Of a stretch of DNA of 64,000 nt, positions 27,291 to 40,680 are shown in pieces. A program made the position numbers and the translations under genes. The DNA is taken from the NCBI RefSeq assembly GCF_964199755.1, contig NC_133899.1, positions 28,685,446 through 28,749,445 on the forward strand. The letters run 5' to 3'. The notes beneath the pieces were generated by a model. The model made no database searches and was not told the origin of the DNA. It worked only from the letters and a program-made list of their open reading frames with translations. The DNA is from Larus michahellis (taxonomy: Eukaryota; Chordata; Aves; Charadriiformes; Laridae). Position 1 is the stretch's first letter; each line of letters opens with the position of its first letter.

Positions 27291-28456
27291 CTTTTCTATA
27301 TACCAAATAACATTTCTACCTGACACTGAGAACAGGAATATGGGGAGGAGGCGGGGCAGGGCAATTCCCAGATGTATCAGCTTACAAGAGAGAGCTCATT
27401 TTTTAAAGCTAATTTCCAAACTCAATTTCCTGGCTGCTCTTTTTTTTTCCCCAATTGGAACAGGAATCCCCAATTCCTGTTCCAGAGCTGGATCATTTAC
27501 ATATTTTAGAATTGTGCCTTTAAGCTCTCTTTTAGATAACAGAAATCCATTCATGAAGAGTAGCTCTAACACAGATTTTTTCAACCTAGCTCAACTGACT
27601 AACTATTGTCGCTGTGCACTCTGACAGCCATTCCAGGAGCACATCACCATTAATTAGAACTGTAACTCTAGTCTGCTGTGTGCCTCAGACAACTGCCCAC
27701 ACTAGCCTAGAAGTGTCTTCAAAAACTTTTCCAGCACGCATCAAGGAAAACAAACTCTATGGCTCATGTAGCCAGGAGCTAATTAAAAATCCTCCCCATT
27801 TTGCCAGGTGCCGAGCATTAAGACAAGACATGGCTAATCTGTCCAACACTCCCAGGAGTCAAAGAGGGTTGTAAAGTCTGTTCAGCCAGGAGCTATGCTA
27901 CTGGGAGTTTTAGCTGATCCAATGGCTTGGTTATAAAAACTAAAGACAGGTAAAAGGAAAGGAGAAAGGAAATAAAGTACGAATTATAAAAAGCTATAAT
28001 GGGTCAAGCCAAAGGATTGCTCAGGATCCTGTCTCTGAGAGGGTCCAGTTGCAGCTGAATAGAGAAAGTGCACACAGAGAGGGCAACCAGGAGCGAAAAT
28101 CACTCACTTTCACAAGGAGTGAAAATCATCCGCCCTCCTTCCTCAATATATCCTTGCAAATTTCCTGCAATCTTTGCTGAAAGATTTCCCGAGTCAGATA
28201 TTGAAACCATATCCTTCTGTTTAACAACCTTTGATGGAGGTATATCCATAAATTTGTCTAATCGCATTTTTAATTCATTTATGCTTTCAGCTTCCGTGAC
28301 ATCCTGTAGCAATGAGTTCCACAATTTAATTATAGTCTGCTTGAAGAAATACTTCCTTTTGTTTGTTCTGAACCTGCCTGGCAGTTTCATGATGTGCTTG
28401 TATAGTAAGAAATAATGGCTATTGTTCCCCATTTACATCTTCATGACACCTGTGTC

Positions 28457-28503
28457 GTATATATTTTTATATATAAATATTTATTTTATATATATTTCAT
28501 ATA
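28457..28503. repeat. AT-rich low-complexity tract (TA)n
   Basis: Imperfect TA and TTTA repeats, inserted within the CR1/L3-like relic. Confidence 0.75.
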
Positions 28504-29077
28504 CCTCTGTGATTTAGTCATCTGCTTTCCAGGGGAAGCACTTCTATTTAGACTACCCTCATATGGAAATTATTCCATACTGCTGGTCATTAAGTACTCT
28601 TCCCTGAGCATTTTCTAGTCATATTTTTTAAATTTTTGCGAATGAGGAACTGGGAAGAGGCCAAACTGCTTGTACAATGTAAGGTGTGGGTACCCTAGGG
28701 ATTTGCTGCTGCAGTGTGATGTTTTATTGTCTCCCCCTTCAGTGGTTTCAAACTTTTTGCTGCTTTTTTCATTGCTCCCAAACAGGGAACTGATATTTTC
28801 ATTGACTCTGAGATCTTTTTTCCTGAGATGTGATTGATAGATAATTTAGAGCTCACTGCTGCATATCTGTAGTCACAGCTGTTTCTCCTCATGTGCAGCA
28901 GTTCGCAGTTATCGCCATGGAGTTTCATCCACTGTTTCACCACCCAGTTACTCAAATTTTATGAGGTCCCTTTTGCGACTATTTGCAGACAGCTTTTGTT
29001 TTTACTAACCTGACTAATTCTGCATGATTTGTAATCCTTGTCACATCATTGTTCTCTGTTTTCCACATCGTTTATGA

Positions 29078-29107
29078 GTAGCAGCACGTAGCAGCACACA
29101 GCAGCAC
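29078..29107. repeat. Three tandem 10-bp units
   Basis: GTAGCAGCAC, GTAGCAGCAC and ACAGCAGCAC lie head to tail. This is a local slippage-type duplication within or next to the CR1/L3 relic. Confidence 0.8.
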
Positions 29108-32100
29108 ACGTCCTCCCTGAACATTACTGGGAGGATCCATGCATTGAACGCTATGCCCCCTGTGACCCCTCTTTTCAGACATCATTTCCCACTCTCCTGC
29201 CTCCCCCCATTTCCCTCCCTCACACCCAGCTTGATAATTCTTCTCACAGCACTAAATCTATGCTCCATAACTTTGCTGTGACAGAGATAATTTTATCTGT
29301 TTGTGTCCTCTGGTTTTGGAGACTCTGCTGTTTACGAAGCATGGTGGCATCAGCCTGCTTCAGACCCTGACTTTCCAGCAACAGAAATATCCCTCTGTAT
29401 ATGCCGCAGCCATTGCTCCTGCACAGTAAGGACTGCGTACTGTGTAGACAGACCACATCACACATGCACAGCAAACAAGGATACACATCACACAAACCCT
29501 AAACCTAGGTATGCATGAAGCATCTCTGTGTCTGCTAACTTGACCCTTCTTGCATTCATCTTTCTCTGGTGGCATGGTGAGCGACAGAACTCCTTTTGCC
29601 CAAAAGGCTGAAGATCACCTCTCACCAATTCTATCTAGTGATACTCGGGTCCTATGGGAGAGGCTGGAGATTAGGGTTTGCAGCTTTTCAGGCAGGTCCC
29701 AACAGCTGGAGAGGCTGCCTTGATTTTTTACAACTGTCTTAACAGAATTTTGGCCCATGTCCTCCTCTTCTGGTGAAAGAGTAGGCAGAGAGGCAACAGG
29801 ATCTAACCCACATAACCATCTTTTGAATCCAGCTGCAACCCCAGAAGACTGGAGACTAAGAATGGTGTGTAAACTAATGCTAAAAGAAGCTGTTGCTTTC
29901 TGCCTGGCATCCACCCAACTTGGACCTCTGCTATCTCCTTTGGTGACTGAAAGTCTAGAGGCATTAGAAAGGGACAGACAGAAGAAATTGGTTTTGCCAA
30001 GTGTATTGCCAGTGCCAAAGCTCACTGCAGTCAGTGAGCAGTGACTTTTTTAACCACTGAACCTGAATTTAGGGGCATGTTGCACACTGCTGCTTCTTCA
30101 TCCACACATCGCCAATTTCTGATTTGTCTCTCACACCATAATCTCATAAATAATCCTCAGGGACACGTCATGCAGGCAGATTAATTTTGCCATAACTTTA
30201 ACTGGGACAGATCAAGGCAGTGTGGACTGTGCTTGGTGTTTCCTCTCACAGGATGTATCTGTGTAGGCAAATCAGCATGCCCATTCCTTCCCCTGCAGCA
30301 GAAGCAGCATTCGTCTGCATATTTGTGTGATTTCTGTAACTGATTTGATTTAGGCAGTACTATATTACACTTTCAGTAATACTTGTCAAAAGAGTAAGCT
30401 GAGATTTCTTTGTTTTATTGGAAAGCTGAAGACTTCACTTGATCAATGGCCAGTTTCATTATACGATCTCATACAGGTGTTACCACTCTGCCAGTGACAG
30501 TCCCCCCACCTAAATCCCCTTGAATTAAGCTTCGAGAGATATCTTTTTCAAATACATATTCCATCAAATACAAGGCAGATTTTGGATTCCCTCTTTCCAT
30601 TACATTCTATAATTCTATTATAAAAGTAATCAAGTCTGCCTTGCAAGAGAGAATCAGTCTAGCCTGATGCTAGTCCAATATTCAGAGTTTCATTATCATT
30701 GCCAAATTTAACATCTTTCTCATTCTTCCCTCTCTATTTTGTTCAGTATTTCCCTAGAAATGTGAGGTAGTTTTGGAAGAGAAAAGCTGCTGCCTGAGCC
30801 TGTCTTTATTACCTCTGTAGCAGCACAGTTGTAGATCTGTCACATGTCGAGAAGCTGTTGGGGTGTGGGGGTAGCCTTCTTAATGCATCCTTTGTGGTTG
30901 ACCAGTAAAAAAGCCAAGTAATAGTAACAAATTAATTAACCTCTGTCTTCTGCTTTTGTAGTCTTGAGGCTCAGAGCTTGTCTTTCAAACATGCTAAGAC
31001 AGTTCTTAAAGTTTTATTCACTACATGCTACCACCAGTATAGTACAGTACCATACACTTCCTCTGTGGCTTCATTCGTTGATGTCATGAGTCAGTGAACA
31101 TTTTAGCATCCCATTATCTTTAAATATCTGAGTGTTTCTGAAGTCAGACTTGATGTAAAATTTAGTACAAGTTTGGCCCTGAACTAGCATTTCAGCCACC
31201 TTCATATTGTTTCCTATTGTTTACAAACATCTTGTTTCCAATTGCATCATAAAAATTGGGAAGAAATGACTTGCCAGCATGGCTTTGAATTTTTAGAAGT
31301 ACATGTGTCATGCTTTGGGCTGTGAACAGCAGAGTGTTAGGTCTCAATTTCTTCCAGCACAACTATTTATCACACCTATCTTTTTCCTCCAAATTCACAG
31401 AGATATGACACAAACAACTACTCATATATATTTCCCAGGAAATCATCTTGTCCTCATAGCCAATTTAATCTAACTAGTTAAATTATTTTTTTATATTTTT
31501 CTCTAGATCTCTCTTTTCCTTCTATCCTTGTTTTCCGTTAAATATTTCCTGTTTTCTTCCTTCAACATACAAACTGTAGGCAAAGAAATTAGATCTTGGC
31601 TATTTCTCTTGGCTTTTCTCCTCTTACTGTTGTTCCCTGCAGACTCCTCCTGTTCTGTTCTCCCTCTGTTTATTGTCTCACAACCATGAATGTTCTCCAC
31701 CACTCTGGTATAATGGTCTTACCCATGACTTTCAACCTTTGTGCTCCCTTTACCTTCTTTGTCATTGCAGAACCTATTGTGTTGTGTAATTCCCCAGTAG
31801 TGAAAGAGGCCTCTCATCGTCTAGAAGGTATATACAGACCATATAAATAAATATTCATTAATCTGAAGCAGTTTTCTTCAAGCATTTGAAATACATGAAC
31901 ATAACACTTGGAGAAACAGAAACTTGGCCACCTTTGCCTCTGAAAGCACAGGCAACATAAGCCTTATCTAGAAGGCAAATTAGATCCTGAGGTACAGGTT
32001 CATAAAAAAAAAAAAAAGGCTGCTAATTAGCATGTCTTTCCATCTTTTACTCATCTGTTGGAATAAATTTGGTCTGTGGGATGCACAACGAAGAAACAAG

Positions 32101-33220
32101 TCTTCATTATGTCTGATTTCCCTCTTAATCCCAGAAGGCAATTTTTCTGATGGCATGTATGCATTGCTGTAAATAGCAACCCAGCCTTTGCTACTGTTGT
32201 TCTAGTGAGCTTCTTATGAGAAGTTTAGTTCAGTGAAGGAAATAACTTGAATCATAGCTGGCCCAAGATGTGGTCAAGAACATGATGCAGTACTACAATC
32301 AACATTTCACACCACATTACATCTTTTCTGCAAGAAGCAAAGCACCTGATACTATCAGTGTTTGTGTTTCTTCTAACAGAGAAATTCTCTTCTTGGTTGT
32401 ACTGGCTGGAAATTCTCTACTGAGACCCACATCCATGATTTATCCCATTCTGGGAACGAACATTGACTGGCAATAGGCCATGTGGCCCTTACACGTAGTT
32501 TCTGCTTTTTCCATGGGTTTTTTTGTTTTATTTTGCTTTTTGTTGGGGCGGGGGTGGTGTTTACTTCCTGTTCTTTTATGAGTTGTATTTAATAGAGCAA
32601 GGAGGTCCCAGTGTGACTCTTACAAACAATTACAGAGGTGGTAAGATGAAGGTCTGGAAAAGGTGTTCACATTAATTTTTCAACATCAGATGTCACAGAA
32701 CCAATAGAATCAACCTTTTCTTATCAGAGAAAGAGAAAGGCACATTCTTCACTTCAAAAATGAAACAATAGGGTGTCCCAAGGCCTAGTATCTAGTTTTT
32801 ATACTATGCTTAGAAAGACTGATATATCATATTGCTAAAATAATTTTCCAGAAACGTGAGTGCAGCCTTTCAGCTGCTCTTTTGAAACCATAATCCCTCT
32901 CCCAGAGCAACTAAAGGCAGTTGTCAGGCCTCTTGATACTCAAGGTTTCCACAGGCCTGGCACATCTATTGATGGACTCATTCTACATTTCAGATGTATT
33001 CAGTCACTTGAGCCTCTCAAAATTCTCCTTTGCTTTGGCAATATCAGTATCTCAACCTGCCAGAGTACAGTCACTTCCATAACAGAAACTCATACATAAT
33101 CTTTTTGTCCTAGGACATTTTTACCTATGGAGATACAAGAGGAATAATTAAAGACACATTTTTTTGCTGCATCTTTTCAAAAGAAATACATTGATTGTCG
33201 TTCTCAGAACCAGGCAGGAA

Positions 33221-33241
33221 TTTTTTTTTTTTTTTTTTTTT
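33221..33241. repeat. Poly(T) tract, 21 bases
   Basis: Uninterrupted T run. It could be the A tail of a minus-strand retroposed copy, but no element body is recognisable to its right. Confidence 0.85.
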
Positions 33242-34084
33242 AATTTAACTATAACATGAACAGAGAGCCTTAAGTCCTTCTTTGAGAAGCAGAACTGGTT
33301 GCTACTAATACAAGTTGATAATTTCTCAGTCTTCCTTTGCCTAAAGTATAACAATGTTTAGCAGCCTCTAGGATGTTTCATTAACTTATTCATTCAGAAT
33401 ATTAACTTAGAATATTAATTTTATATTTTTAGTAATTTTGAGTCCTTTAGACCGCATTGCAACATTTTTTTACAGTGGGAAGCTAGTGACAGCTAAATAT
33501 GATTCCCTATTAGGTGATTTCAAAAATGACTTTATGTTTTTGAGGTTTGTGATACATTAAAGTGTTCAAAACTATAAATTGGGGGTTTTCTCCTCTATCA
33601 CAATAATAAGTAAAAAGCACACTCATTCCATTTCCTGCTATCTTTAGTTCAGGAATTTGAACAAGAAATACATTCCTTATGCAACATAAAGGGTTACAAA
33701 CTTGTAGAAATAGTTCAGAGAAATGATGGAATCTCCTGACATAGCCAGCTGAGCCTTAGAAACTTCCAGGTTCTTGCTTTCCTACAACAAAATCTAAAGG
33801 GTGATGTAATATCAAAGTACCATTGAGCATATCACTATTATCTCTTGCACTCACTAACCTTCTCCACTCATTGTGATTAACATTTGCCATTAGTCTTTGG
33901 AATTTCCATTACCAGAGGCTTTTAAAAACAGGTTACAGAAACAGCACACAGGGAAGGTTTGGAAAGAGTTCATTCTGCCTCGGGGAGCAAAGGGGTGAAT
34001 TGGGTGACTTCTCAAGGTGCTTGTTTTCTGTGATTCAGGAAAAAAAGTTTGATAAAAAAAAAAAGAAATACAAGAGAAATTCTG

Positions 34085-34099
34085 CCCCCCCCCCCCCCC
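34085..34099. repeat. Poly(C) tract, 15 bases
   Basis: Uninterrupted C run in AT-rich sequence. Confidence 0.9.
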
Positions 34100-35974
34100 A
34101 TTTCCTTAAACTGGTTATGTAGGAAGTCCATTACATACTTAAAGCCGTGCTTTGATACAAGTTTTAATATAAGTTACAATGTTTTGATGTAATTCTTTAT
34201 AGTATCCTTGTTCTGTGAATTATGTTACTAGGTCTCTTCATCAAAAGATACAAATAGCTCCAGGAAGATTTGCTGATATCAGATCTATGATGTTTTTCTC
34301 ATTATATCTCTCAGACTGGAATGATAGGGTTTGGCCCTTTTTCATCCATGCAGACAGACCAATTAAGGTATTATTTCATCCTGGAAAGCTGACTGCACTA
34401 GTTCCAGTCCAGTAGGTTTTCAATTTCCATTGTGCCTCAGAGACAAAGAGATATGCTAGTAACCATGAAAAAATGCAACAAAAGCAAAGCAGGTAAAAAT
34501 TTCATTGCTGCTTTCAAGTGCAATTCTTTTGCCCCAGATATCAAACAAAGTGTTCCAATGCTACTTCTGTGGTGCTTTTTGGGGTTCACATTTCGTAGAG
34601 ACCTCTGGTAACTGACATTACAGTGTGACTGCAGAACGCGCTCAAGAACTCCCTTGAATACTTTTGTTTGCTTCTCCCTACCATTTTGTAACAAGTGGTC
34701 CTGATCTCAATATAACCAGGTTCTGGGAAAATATGATTCATAAGGATGCTTCATAAGATTGAAATGATTCTTCCACACCCACTCTGGCGTGGGTTTAATG
34801 CCCTGTGCCTTGCCAATAGCAGGCAAGAATATGACCATAAAACAGTTCTGGCCTTCAGCAGGCATGAAACTAGCATCATTCCATGGGATTCAGTGGAGCT
34901 ACAGGAGTACACATGGAGTGCAGATTACAGCCAAAATTACTTCCCCTGTAACTTCATGAACCTGTAATGACACCATATTCCATGAAAGATTTACTTTTGT
35001 TTCAATGGAGATTGTTCAGGCCCCTGATGCATAGAGAGAAAAGAAAGACAAAAAGGATGGAGACAGGAAAAGGTGATGTTTTTCAAAGTACTGGTGCAAA
35101 CAGAGTTTGTTCTGACAAAAATTGGAAATACTCACCCCTTAGACAAGAAGCACACTCAGTTCCTACATCTGCAGATCCTTTTTAGAAAGCATGAAGAATT
35201 TGATCCCCGTCTTGGAGAAATCATTTACTTTACCATTCATAAGCATTCAAAAATATAGACTGCAAAATTTAAAAAGCTTAGTGGGTTTGGATATTATTGA
35301 TAGATTACAAGGAAGGATAATGTTGAAATTAATAAAATTTAAATCTTGTGACTTCTTTTTCAATATTGTCCATGAAACTATCAGGATGCAGTTTCACAGG
35401 TGCTGATTTCTAACTTAAGTCAGATCCCACTGAGATTAATGCTACGGAAAAATTCAGCATTGACACAACACTACCCCCACTAAAGCTGACAACACATTAC
35501 ATGCATGTTACCAGACATCATTCAACTTAAAATTTCAGTGGCTGGATATTGTTGCACTTTTTCCTGTCAGACTCAAAACCCCTCTACTATCAGCTGTAAT
35601 CTTCCATAGCTATCTACATATTACTAATCAGTTCAGTTTCAACCTTCCTTTCAACAGTGAGGGGCTGTTAGCAGCGTATCATCAGGTTTGGTTTCCAGTG
35701 CATGGCTATGTTTGTGGCCTCCTTCTCTGGAGTGAAGGCACATTAAACGAACATTCCATTACAGGAGCTATTTATCAGTGCATACAAAAGAAAAATCCCT
35801 TCTCTGTCTTATTCTGTGTTCATCTGTTTGATAAACACATCGATCGCATTGGTTATTTTAACTATAGCACTACACTGGGAGTTCAGGCTGAAAGAGTTTG
35901 CTATGGATGACCCTACATCACTTTCCTGGGTCAGAGCATTTCAAGACGGGTTTTCTTACCTTGTGGCTGTAGCC

Positions 35975-36300
35975 CATATAGCCCCAGTGTATCAGCCTGC
36001 ATTTAGCTGTATTGAAGTGCATATTGCTGGACTGTGACCATTTAATTAAGTGATTCAAATAATTTTGTAGGTATAACTTCATTACTTACTACTCAACAAG
36101 CCTGCGCCATCTGCAGATTTAACTGGCAGAGACCTATGTTACCATTTGGGTGGCCAATAAAATGATTAGATAGTTTCATTAAACTGATTAATAGTCATGA
36201 CAATTATTTTTTCCCATTTTGAGATCTGCTTTTAAGCCAATTTCTAAACCATTTAATATGAGGCCTGCAAATTCTATTTTATGCTACATTACTTATTTTC
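35975..36300 (-). mobile_element. Ancient CR1/L3-like LINE 3' relic
   Basis: Plus-strand blocks such as 'cctgcatttagctgtattga', 'gcgccatctgcagatttaac' and 'ttttgagatctgcttttaag' occur in the order known from reverse-complemented amniote CR1/L3 3' sequences (recalled, not searched). It is decayed and the borders are approximate. Confidence 0.55.
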
Positions 36301-39300
36301 ATATATTTGGGGCCAGATTTTGTGTTTGTGTGTGGTTTTTTTTTTCCTTGCAGTGTGTTTATAGCAACATTCCTTTGTAGGTACCTTGCTGATGGTTTCT
36401 GAACAATTCCTTGTTTTCATTGACATTTTCCATTTTCAGGTTACACTCCCTGTCAAAATTTATGTCAAAAATTGCTGTAAGCTCTGGGATAGTGACCCTA
36501 ACAAAAAATTGGCATATATCCATTACTGCATAGTGCTATTTTTTGTGTGCCAGTAGCATGAGTCACTAGGCAACTGCTAATTTATAGATCAATGCTGAGC
36601 TCATTTCTGTCTGTTAGCATGTTATCCAGTCCAGAGCTGGCCGAAGAAGTTACTGCAATAATAAAATATTCTGTAAGTAATATCTATTGTTTTTAAGAGC
36701 ACTAACGAAGTTTTATTGGGCTTGGTTTTTGGGGTTTGTTTTTGGTTTTGTTTTTTTAAATTTCTTTACAGGAAACTTTCAGCAGCTATCCCCAAGACAA
36801 AATCACCTGAGATAACTCAGTTTTCCTTCCAGATGTTATTAACAGGTACATAAGAAGCCACTTGTCCTGTTCCACAGGGAATTTCATGTAGATGCCCAGT
36901 GCCCACCTGAGTTCACTCTTCAGTTTTTATGGCCTGTCATCCAAATAAATGACAAAATACAGCAACTCAGATGATCTAAAAACATGCAGAATACAAAGCA
37001 CAGACATACATACCCATCTATATGCTTCTGCATAGTTCATTTACTTTAGAAAAATGGTGAACAGTTGCCTGTGAAATCAGGTGAGCTGCAGAGAGAGCAG
37101 GACCCCACAGCACTGACACGCATTCGGCATCATATGCTCTGCAGCATGACGGTGCAGTCAGAGCTGCTGGGAAATGGCCTTTTCCACCCAGAGCTCAAAT
37201 AGTCAGGAGGCATTTTAGATAAAACACTAATGCATGTGCATTTAAAGTCATGATTCTGGATTTTTTGTGACAACTGTCTGTCGCTAGTGACATACTTGAG
37301 ACAACGCACTTTTATCCCATTCGATCCTGCAGGTCAAGCTGTAACTAGGTTGGGATAGATGCCAGAATGCTCCCTGAATAACATCTATTTTTGGCAGTGC
37401 CAAAGGCAAGCAAGTGCTCTTCTCCCCTTGCCACAATTGTTCTCGTGGCTCATGGGACTCTTGTGAACACACTTTATGCATCACCACTGTTAGGCCAAAC
37501 CCTAAAAGCCTTCCTCAGTCTTGTTTCAGCAATATTTTTCTTAACCTCAGTGGGAGTAAGGACTCTGCATTATTAAGTGGAGACATTAACATAACTACAT
37601 CATGTTTCCAACTACTGTCTGTGCTTATCCTGCTAACCTAACTGCTTCCATCACATCTGAAGGGGTGACATTTCACAGGTGCTTAATGAGAAATCTATTA
37701 TTTTAAACACTTCAAAAGACATAGCCATGTCTCACATCAAAATATTTATACTGCTAAAATTATTAGAAAAAACAAGCCAAAATCTCATATATCTTACCTG
37801 ATAGTAAAAGCTAGCTAAAGTGTTTAATTAATGATAAGGTATAGAGAGCCTAGTTTCTAAAATGTAATCTCTCAAACATTTACATGAGGTCTGTCATCAC
37901 TGCTTCTTGCCACTTGTTCTGACATTTGATATAAATACGCACAAGTTTGCAGAGATGATGCTAGAAGCACTTTGATTAATAAATGACACAGTGGAAGTCA
38001 GAAATATTCCAGTGATACAAAGCAGAAGCAGACAAAAAGCTGCATGTAGATCACAAACAGTATTTTTTTAAGGATGGATACTCTTCTACAAATACAATGA
38101 TAACTGTTTAACAATGCCAGTGAAAAGAAATCATCTACTAGCCTATAAAAATACCAACATCAGTAGAAGGCAGAGGCAAAAACACATGCCTCTGATGCAC
38201 AGTGATCCATCAGAATCTGTGAACAATGGTTTGAAAAGTTTCTACAGTAGTCAGCAAAACTACAAGGACAATTCTGAAAGTAAATATACTGCAGCAAAGC
38301 ACCATCAGCACTTAAACAGCTGCTTTGACTACACTATGAAGTGATTTCAAATTATGCTAAAAGGCTTTAGCAGAATTAAAGCAGAATGTGCCACAGCAGA
38401 AGGTGAAAGATAACACACTTGAAATGATTAATTCAGTCTGAGATAAGTTTGAAAATCCTTTACATTAAAAGAGAAACCTAGCAACTGCTGCCAGACATTT
38501 TTTAAATACTGCACATGCAAATATACATTTCAATGGCTTTATAAACCAACACAAGATTATCTAGCAGTAACGTTAGCTAGTCGCTAATGAGCTGAATTAA
38601 TGATTATAATGCTACCCTGTATGTTTGCTGCAGTTGAAGAGACTAAGAGTATTACACACACAGATTTTAGGCTGCCAGAGCAGGTCACTCTGAGACAATT
38701 CAGTCACCTAGAAAGGACCAAAGTGTTTCACAAAAATGTTGATTTTTACAGTAATTCCCTTATGGTAAGAAAGGAGTGCTTTCAAGTCAAATAGAAGTCC
38801 CTATACCCAAATTAGATTATTTGGCTTTCCTCACTGCCAATAATGAGTCACTCCGTTAGATGCTCAGAAACAAAAGCAGTTGCATTTTGCTACTGATAGT
38901 ACCCATGAATATCTAAATTTGGATGCAATGTCCAGTTTTAATGCTTATTCAGTCAATTACTGTTTAAAAAAATATTAAACAGGCCACAAAATGGTATCAG
39001 TTGGCCTAGCTGCCTAAACTAATTTAGTGAGAATGTTACGCCTAAGATTCTTTGTCAATGAGAAAGGAAAGGAATCATTTGCTAAACAAAACCCTCTTTC
39101 TTAAAGGGAACAGAACACACTCCGTTTACAAAAAACTACACAAAAATTTCTCTGGAGAAGGCTCAAGAATAGATGACTGGTTTTTTTTTTTCCCCCTTGA
39201 ATTAGAAAGTGCACAGTTTTCAGAGAAATAACATCCCCTTTTTAATTTCAAGTTGTTTCATTATGTACTTGTTGTGATATGTTAATTCAGGAGGGCATAT

Positions 39301-40240
39301 TTCGACTCATAGACTTACCTTATTACAGATTTCTGCTAAAAGAAGCAGTATGTGTGTGTGTATATATATATATATTTGTCTTTGGGTACGTGAAACGAAG
39401 CACCTTTGGATAGAGAAGTCTAAGACAAAGCCAGAACATTTCTTACGATGTAGAAATAAATGGAAGCTGTCTGTCTTTTGTGGACTTGGAATGACATCTG
39501 GCGACAAGAAAAAGCAGTGCAAGTAACGAGCTACAGACCAATTGATACGTCTTGGTAGAATTGCAGAAGCTGCTTGAGCAATTTTCTCCCTCTCCATTAA
39601 AAACGTTAAGAAACATTAATACAAAGACTTTAAGAGAAATCTTAGCAATTTTCAATAAATTTAACCTCCTTACTCACAAATCAGACATCTTCGATGACAT
39701 TCTTTTCAGTGAAGATCCAAGTTTCTGCTGAGCAATTCTACCACTAGAAAATGCTCAGCTGTTCTCACTGCATGCAAGAAAATAAACATAGTGATTTAAT
39801 TATAATTATTCTTAAATTGATATAATTAATCCAGTGCAAATGGCTCAGTGAACACAGTCCTTTTGGTTTAAGAATGGCTTTTTTTACCTCACACTCATGT
39901 TTCTAACTGATTTAAGCTAAGCCACAGTAAGCTTCTGTGCTGCGGTTTGGCACAGTCACCTTAAATTGCCCCCTGAAGATAAACTTCTGCACAGACATGA
40001 CACCCTCCTTGACCAAGGGAAGTACGCAAGCCAGAACAAAACTCTCTTTTTTGACATCTCACAAACCAGTTTATCAGCTACACTCCACCACCCCACACAC
40101 TAACTCAGCAAGAGGAAAAGTCACTGCAGCTTAAATTAATCACCAGCACTGGGCCAGGTGCCCGGCAAAGCGATAGGTAAGGCCTTTAGTGTGCTGCTAT
40201 CAGACCACTGGCCTAGCACAGCTGAGAAACACAAGAACCC
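36301..40240. other. Intergenic, no gene seen
   Basis: AT-rich sequence between the CR1/L3 relic and the LRRC9 promoter block. It holds a (TG)5(TA)7 microsatellite. Short open frames show no domain. Confidence 0.5.
39351..39374. repeat. (TG)5(TA)7 compound microsatellite
   Basis: Five TG units run directly into seven TA units. Confidence 0.9.
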
Positions 40241-40249
40241 AGTTTCCAT

Positions 40250-40680
40250 GAGCCCTTTTGGCTGGGCTTACCAGTGCTGGGCCCTCTAGAGCACATCAGC
40301 ACCCCCAGCCCCCTCTCACTGAGGTAACCACCATGGCCACGGCCCCCACCTCACAAGAGCTCTCCCGCCTCACAGACACGCCTCTGATTGGCTGCTACTC
40401 TGCCCCACCTGGCCACTGGGGAAGGGGAGGAGGGTGTCACTCGCCTCCGATTGGCTCTCCGCCCGCTGGTGGGCGGGGCGAGGCAGTGTCCCACAGAGGT
40501 GGCAGTAGTGTGGGCCTGGGTGCTGGGTCAGACTAGGCTGCAGCAGGCAAATAGGTGGCATTACTCTATGGGAGCAATGTTAATAACAGGAATGCGTTAC
40601 ATGGAAGCTCTCTGTGGAGGCGGTGCTCGAGAAGAGAGAAGCTGTGTCCTTACTAGATGAGGTAGAACAATTCCCCGAGC
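40250..40680 (+). promoter_or_regulatory. LRRC9: GC-rich promoter block, probably of LRRC9
   Basis: This is a sharp GC and CpG peak in AT-rich DNA. It contains ATTGG (inverted CCAAT, NF-Y type) at 40387-40391 and 40450-40454, a CCGCCC box at 40459-40464 and a GGGCGGGGC box at about 40471-40479, a common layout for a TATA-less vertebrate promoter. It lies about 1.6 kb upstream of the first recognisable LRRC9 exon, so LRRC9 is the likely target. A divergent transcript on the minus strand is possible. The open frames across it (for example 40258-40536) are GC artefacts. Confidence 0.55.

Larger units (their letters stand above)
28100..29180 (-). mobile_element. CR1/L3-like LINE, 3' end of ORF2 plus 3' UTR
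   Basis: On the minus strand the frame at 28432-28100 carries a segment like the extreme C-terminus of CR1-type reverse transcriptases: a WNSLLQDVTEAESINELKMR stretch (family pattern: WNSLP..V..A.S...FK.RLD). Plus-strand text to the right, up to about 29130, follows the reverse complement of the same element class, including a block near 28945-28975 about a terminal 'ttactcaaattttatgaggt' and a 'catcgtttatgag' block. Stops elsewhere show it is decayed. Confidence 0.6.
29181..35974. other. Intergenic, no gene seen
   Basis: AT-rich sequence without a recognisable gene. It contains a T21 run and a C15 run, listed separately. The frame at 29615-30025 minus (136 codons) has no identifiable domain. 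Some text at 30.5-30.8 kb is vaguely LINE-like but too diverged to call. Confidence 0.5.

Noticed and set aside
29078-29107. CRISPR-like or functional tandem array
   Set aside because: Only three 10-bp units with no spacers, in vertebrate DNA; simple slippage.
32860-33110. Possible repeat or exon around the 79-codon plus frame
   Set aside because: No recognisable LINE order, no splice borders and no protein similarity.
40258-40660. Plus-strand frames of 90-92 codons in the LRRC9 promoter block
   Set aside because: Low-complexity GC-rich translation, no domain, and overlapping frames in the CpG peak.
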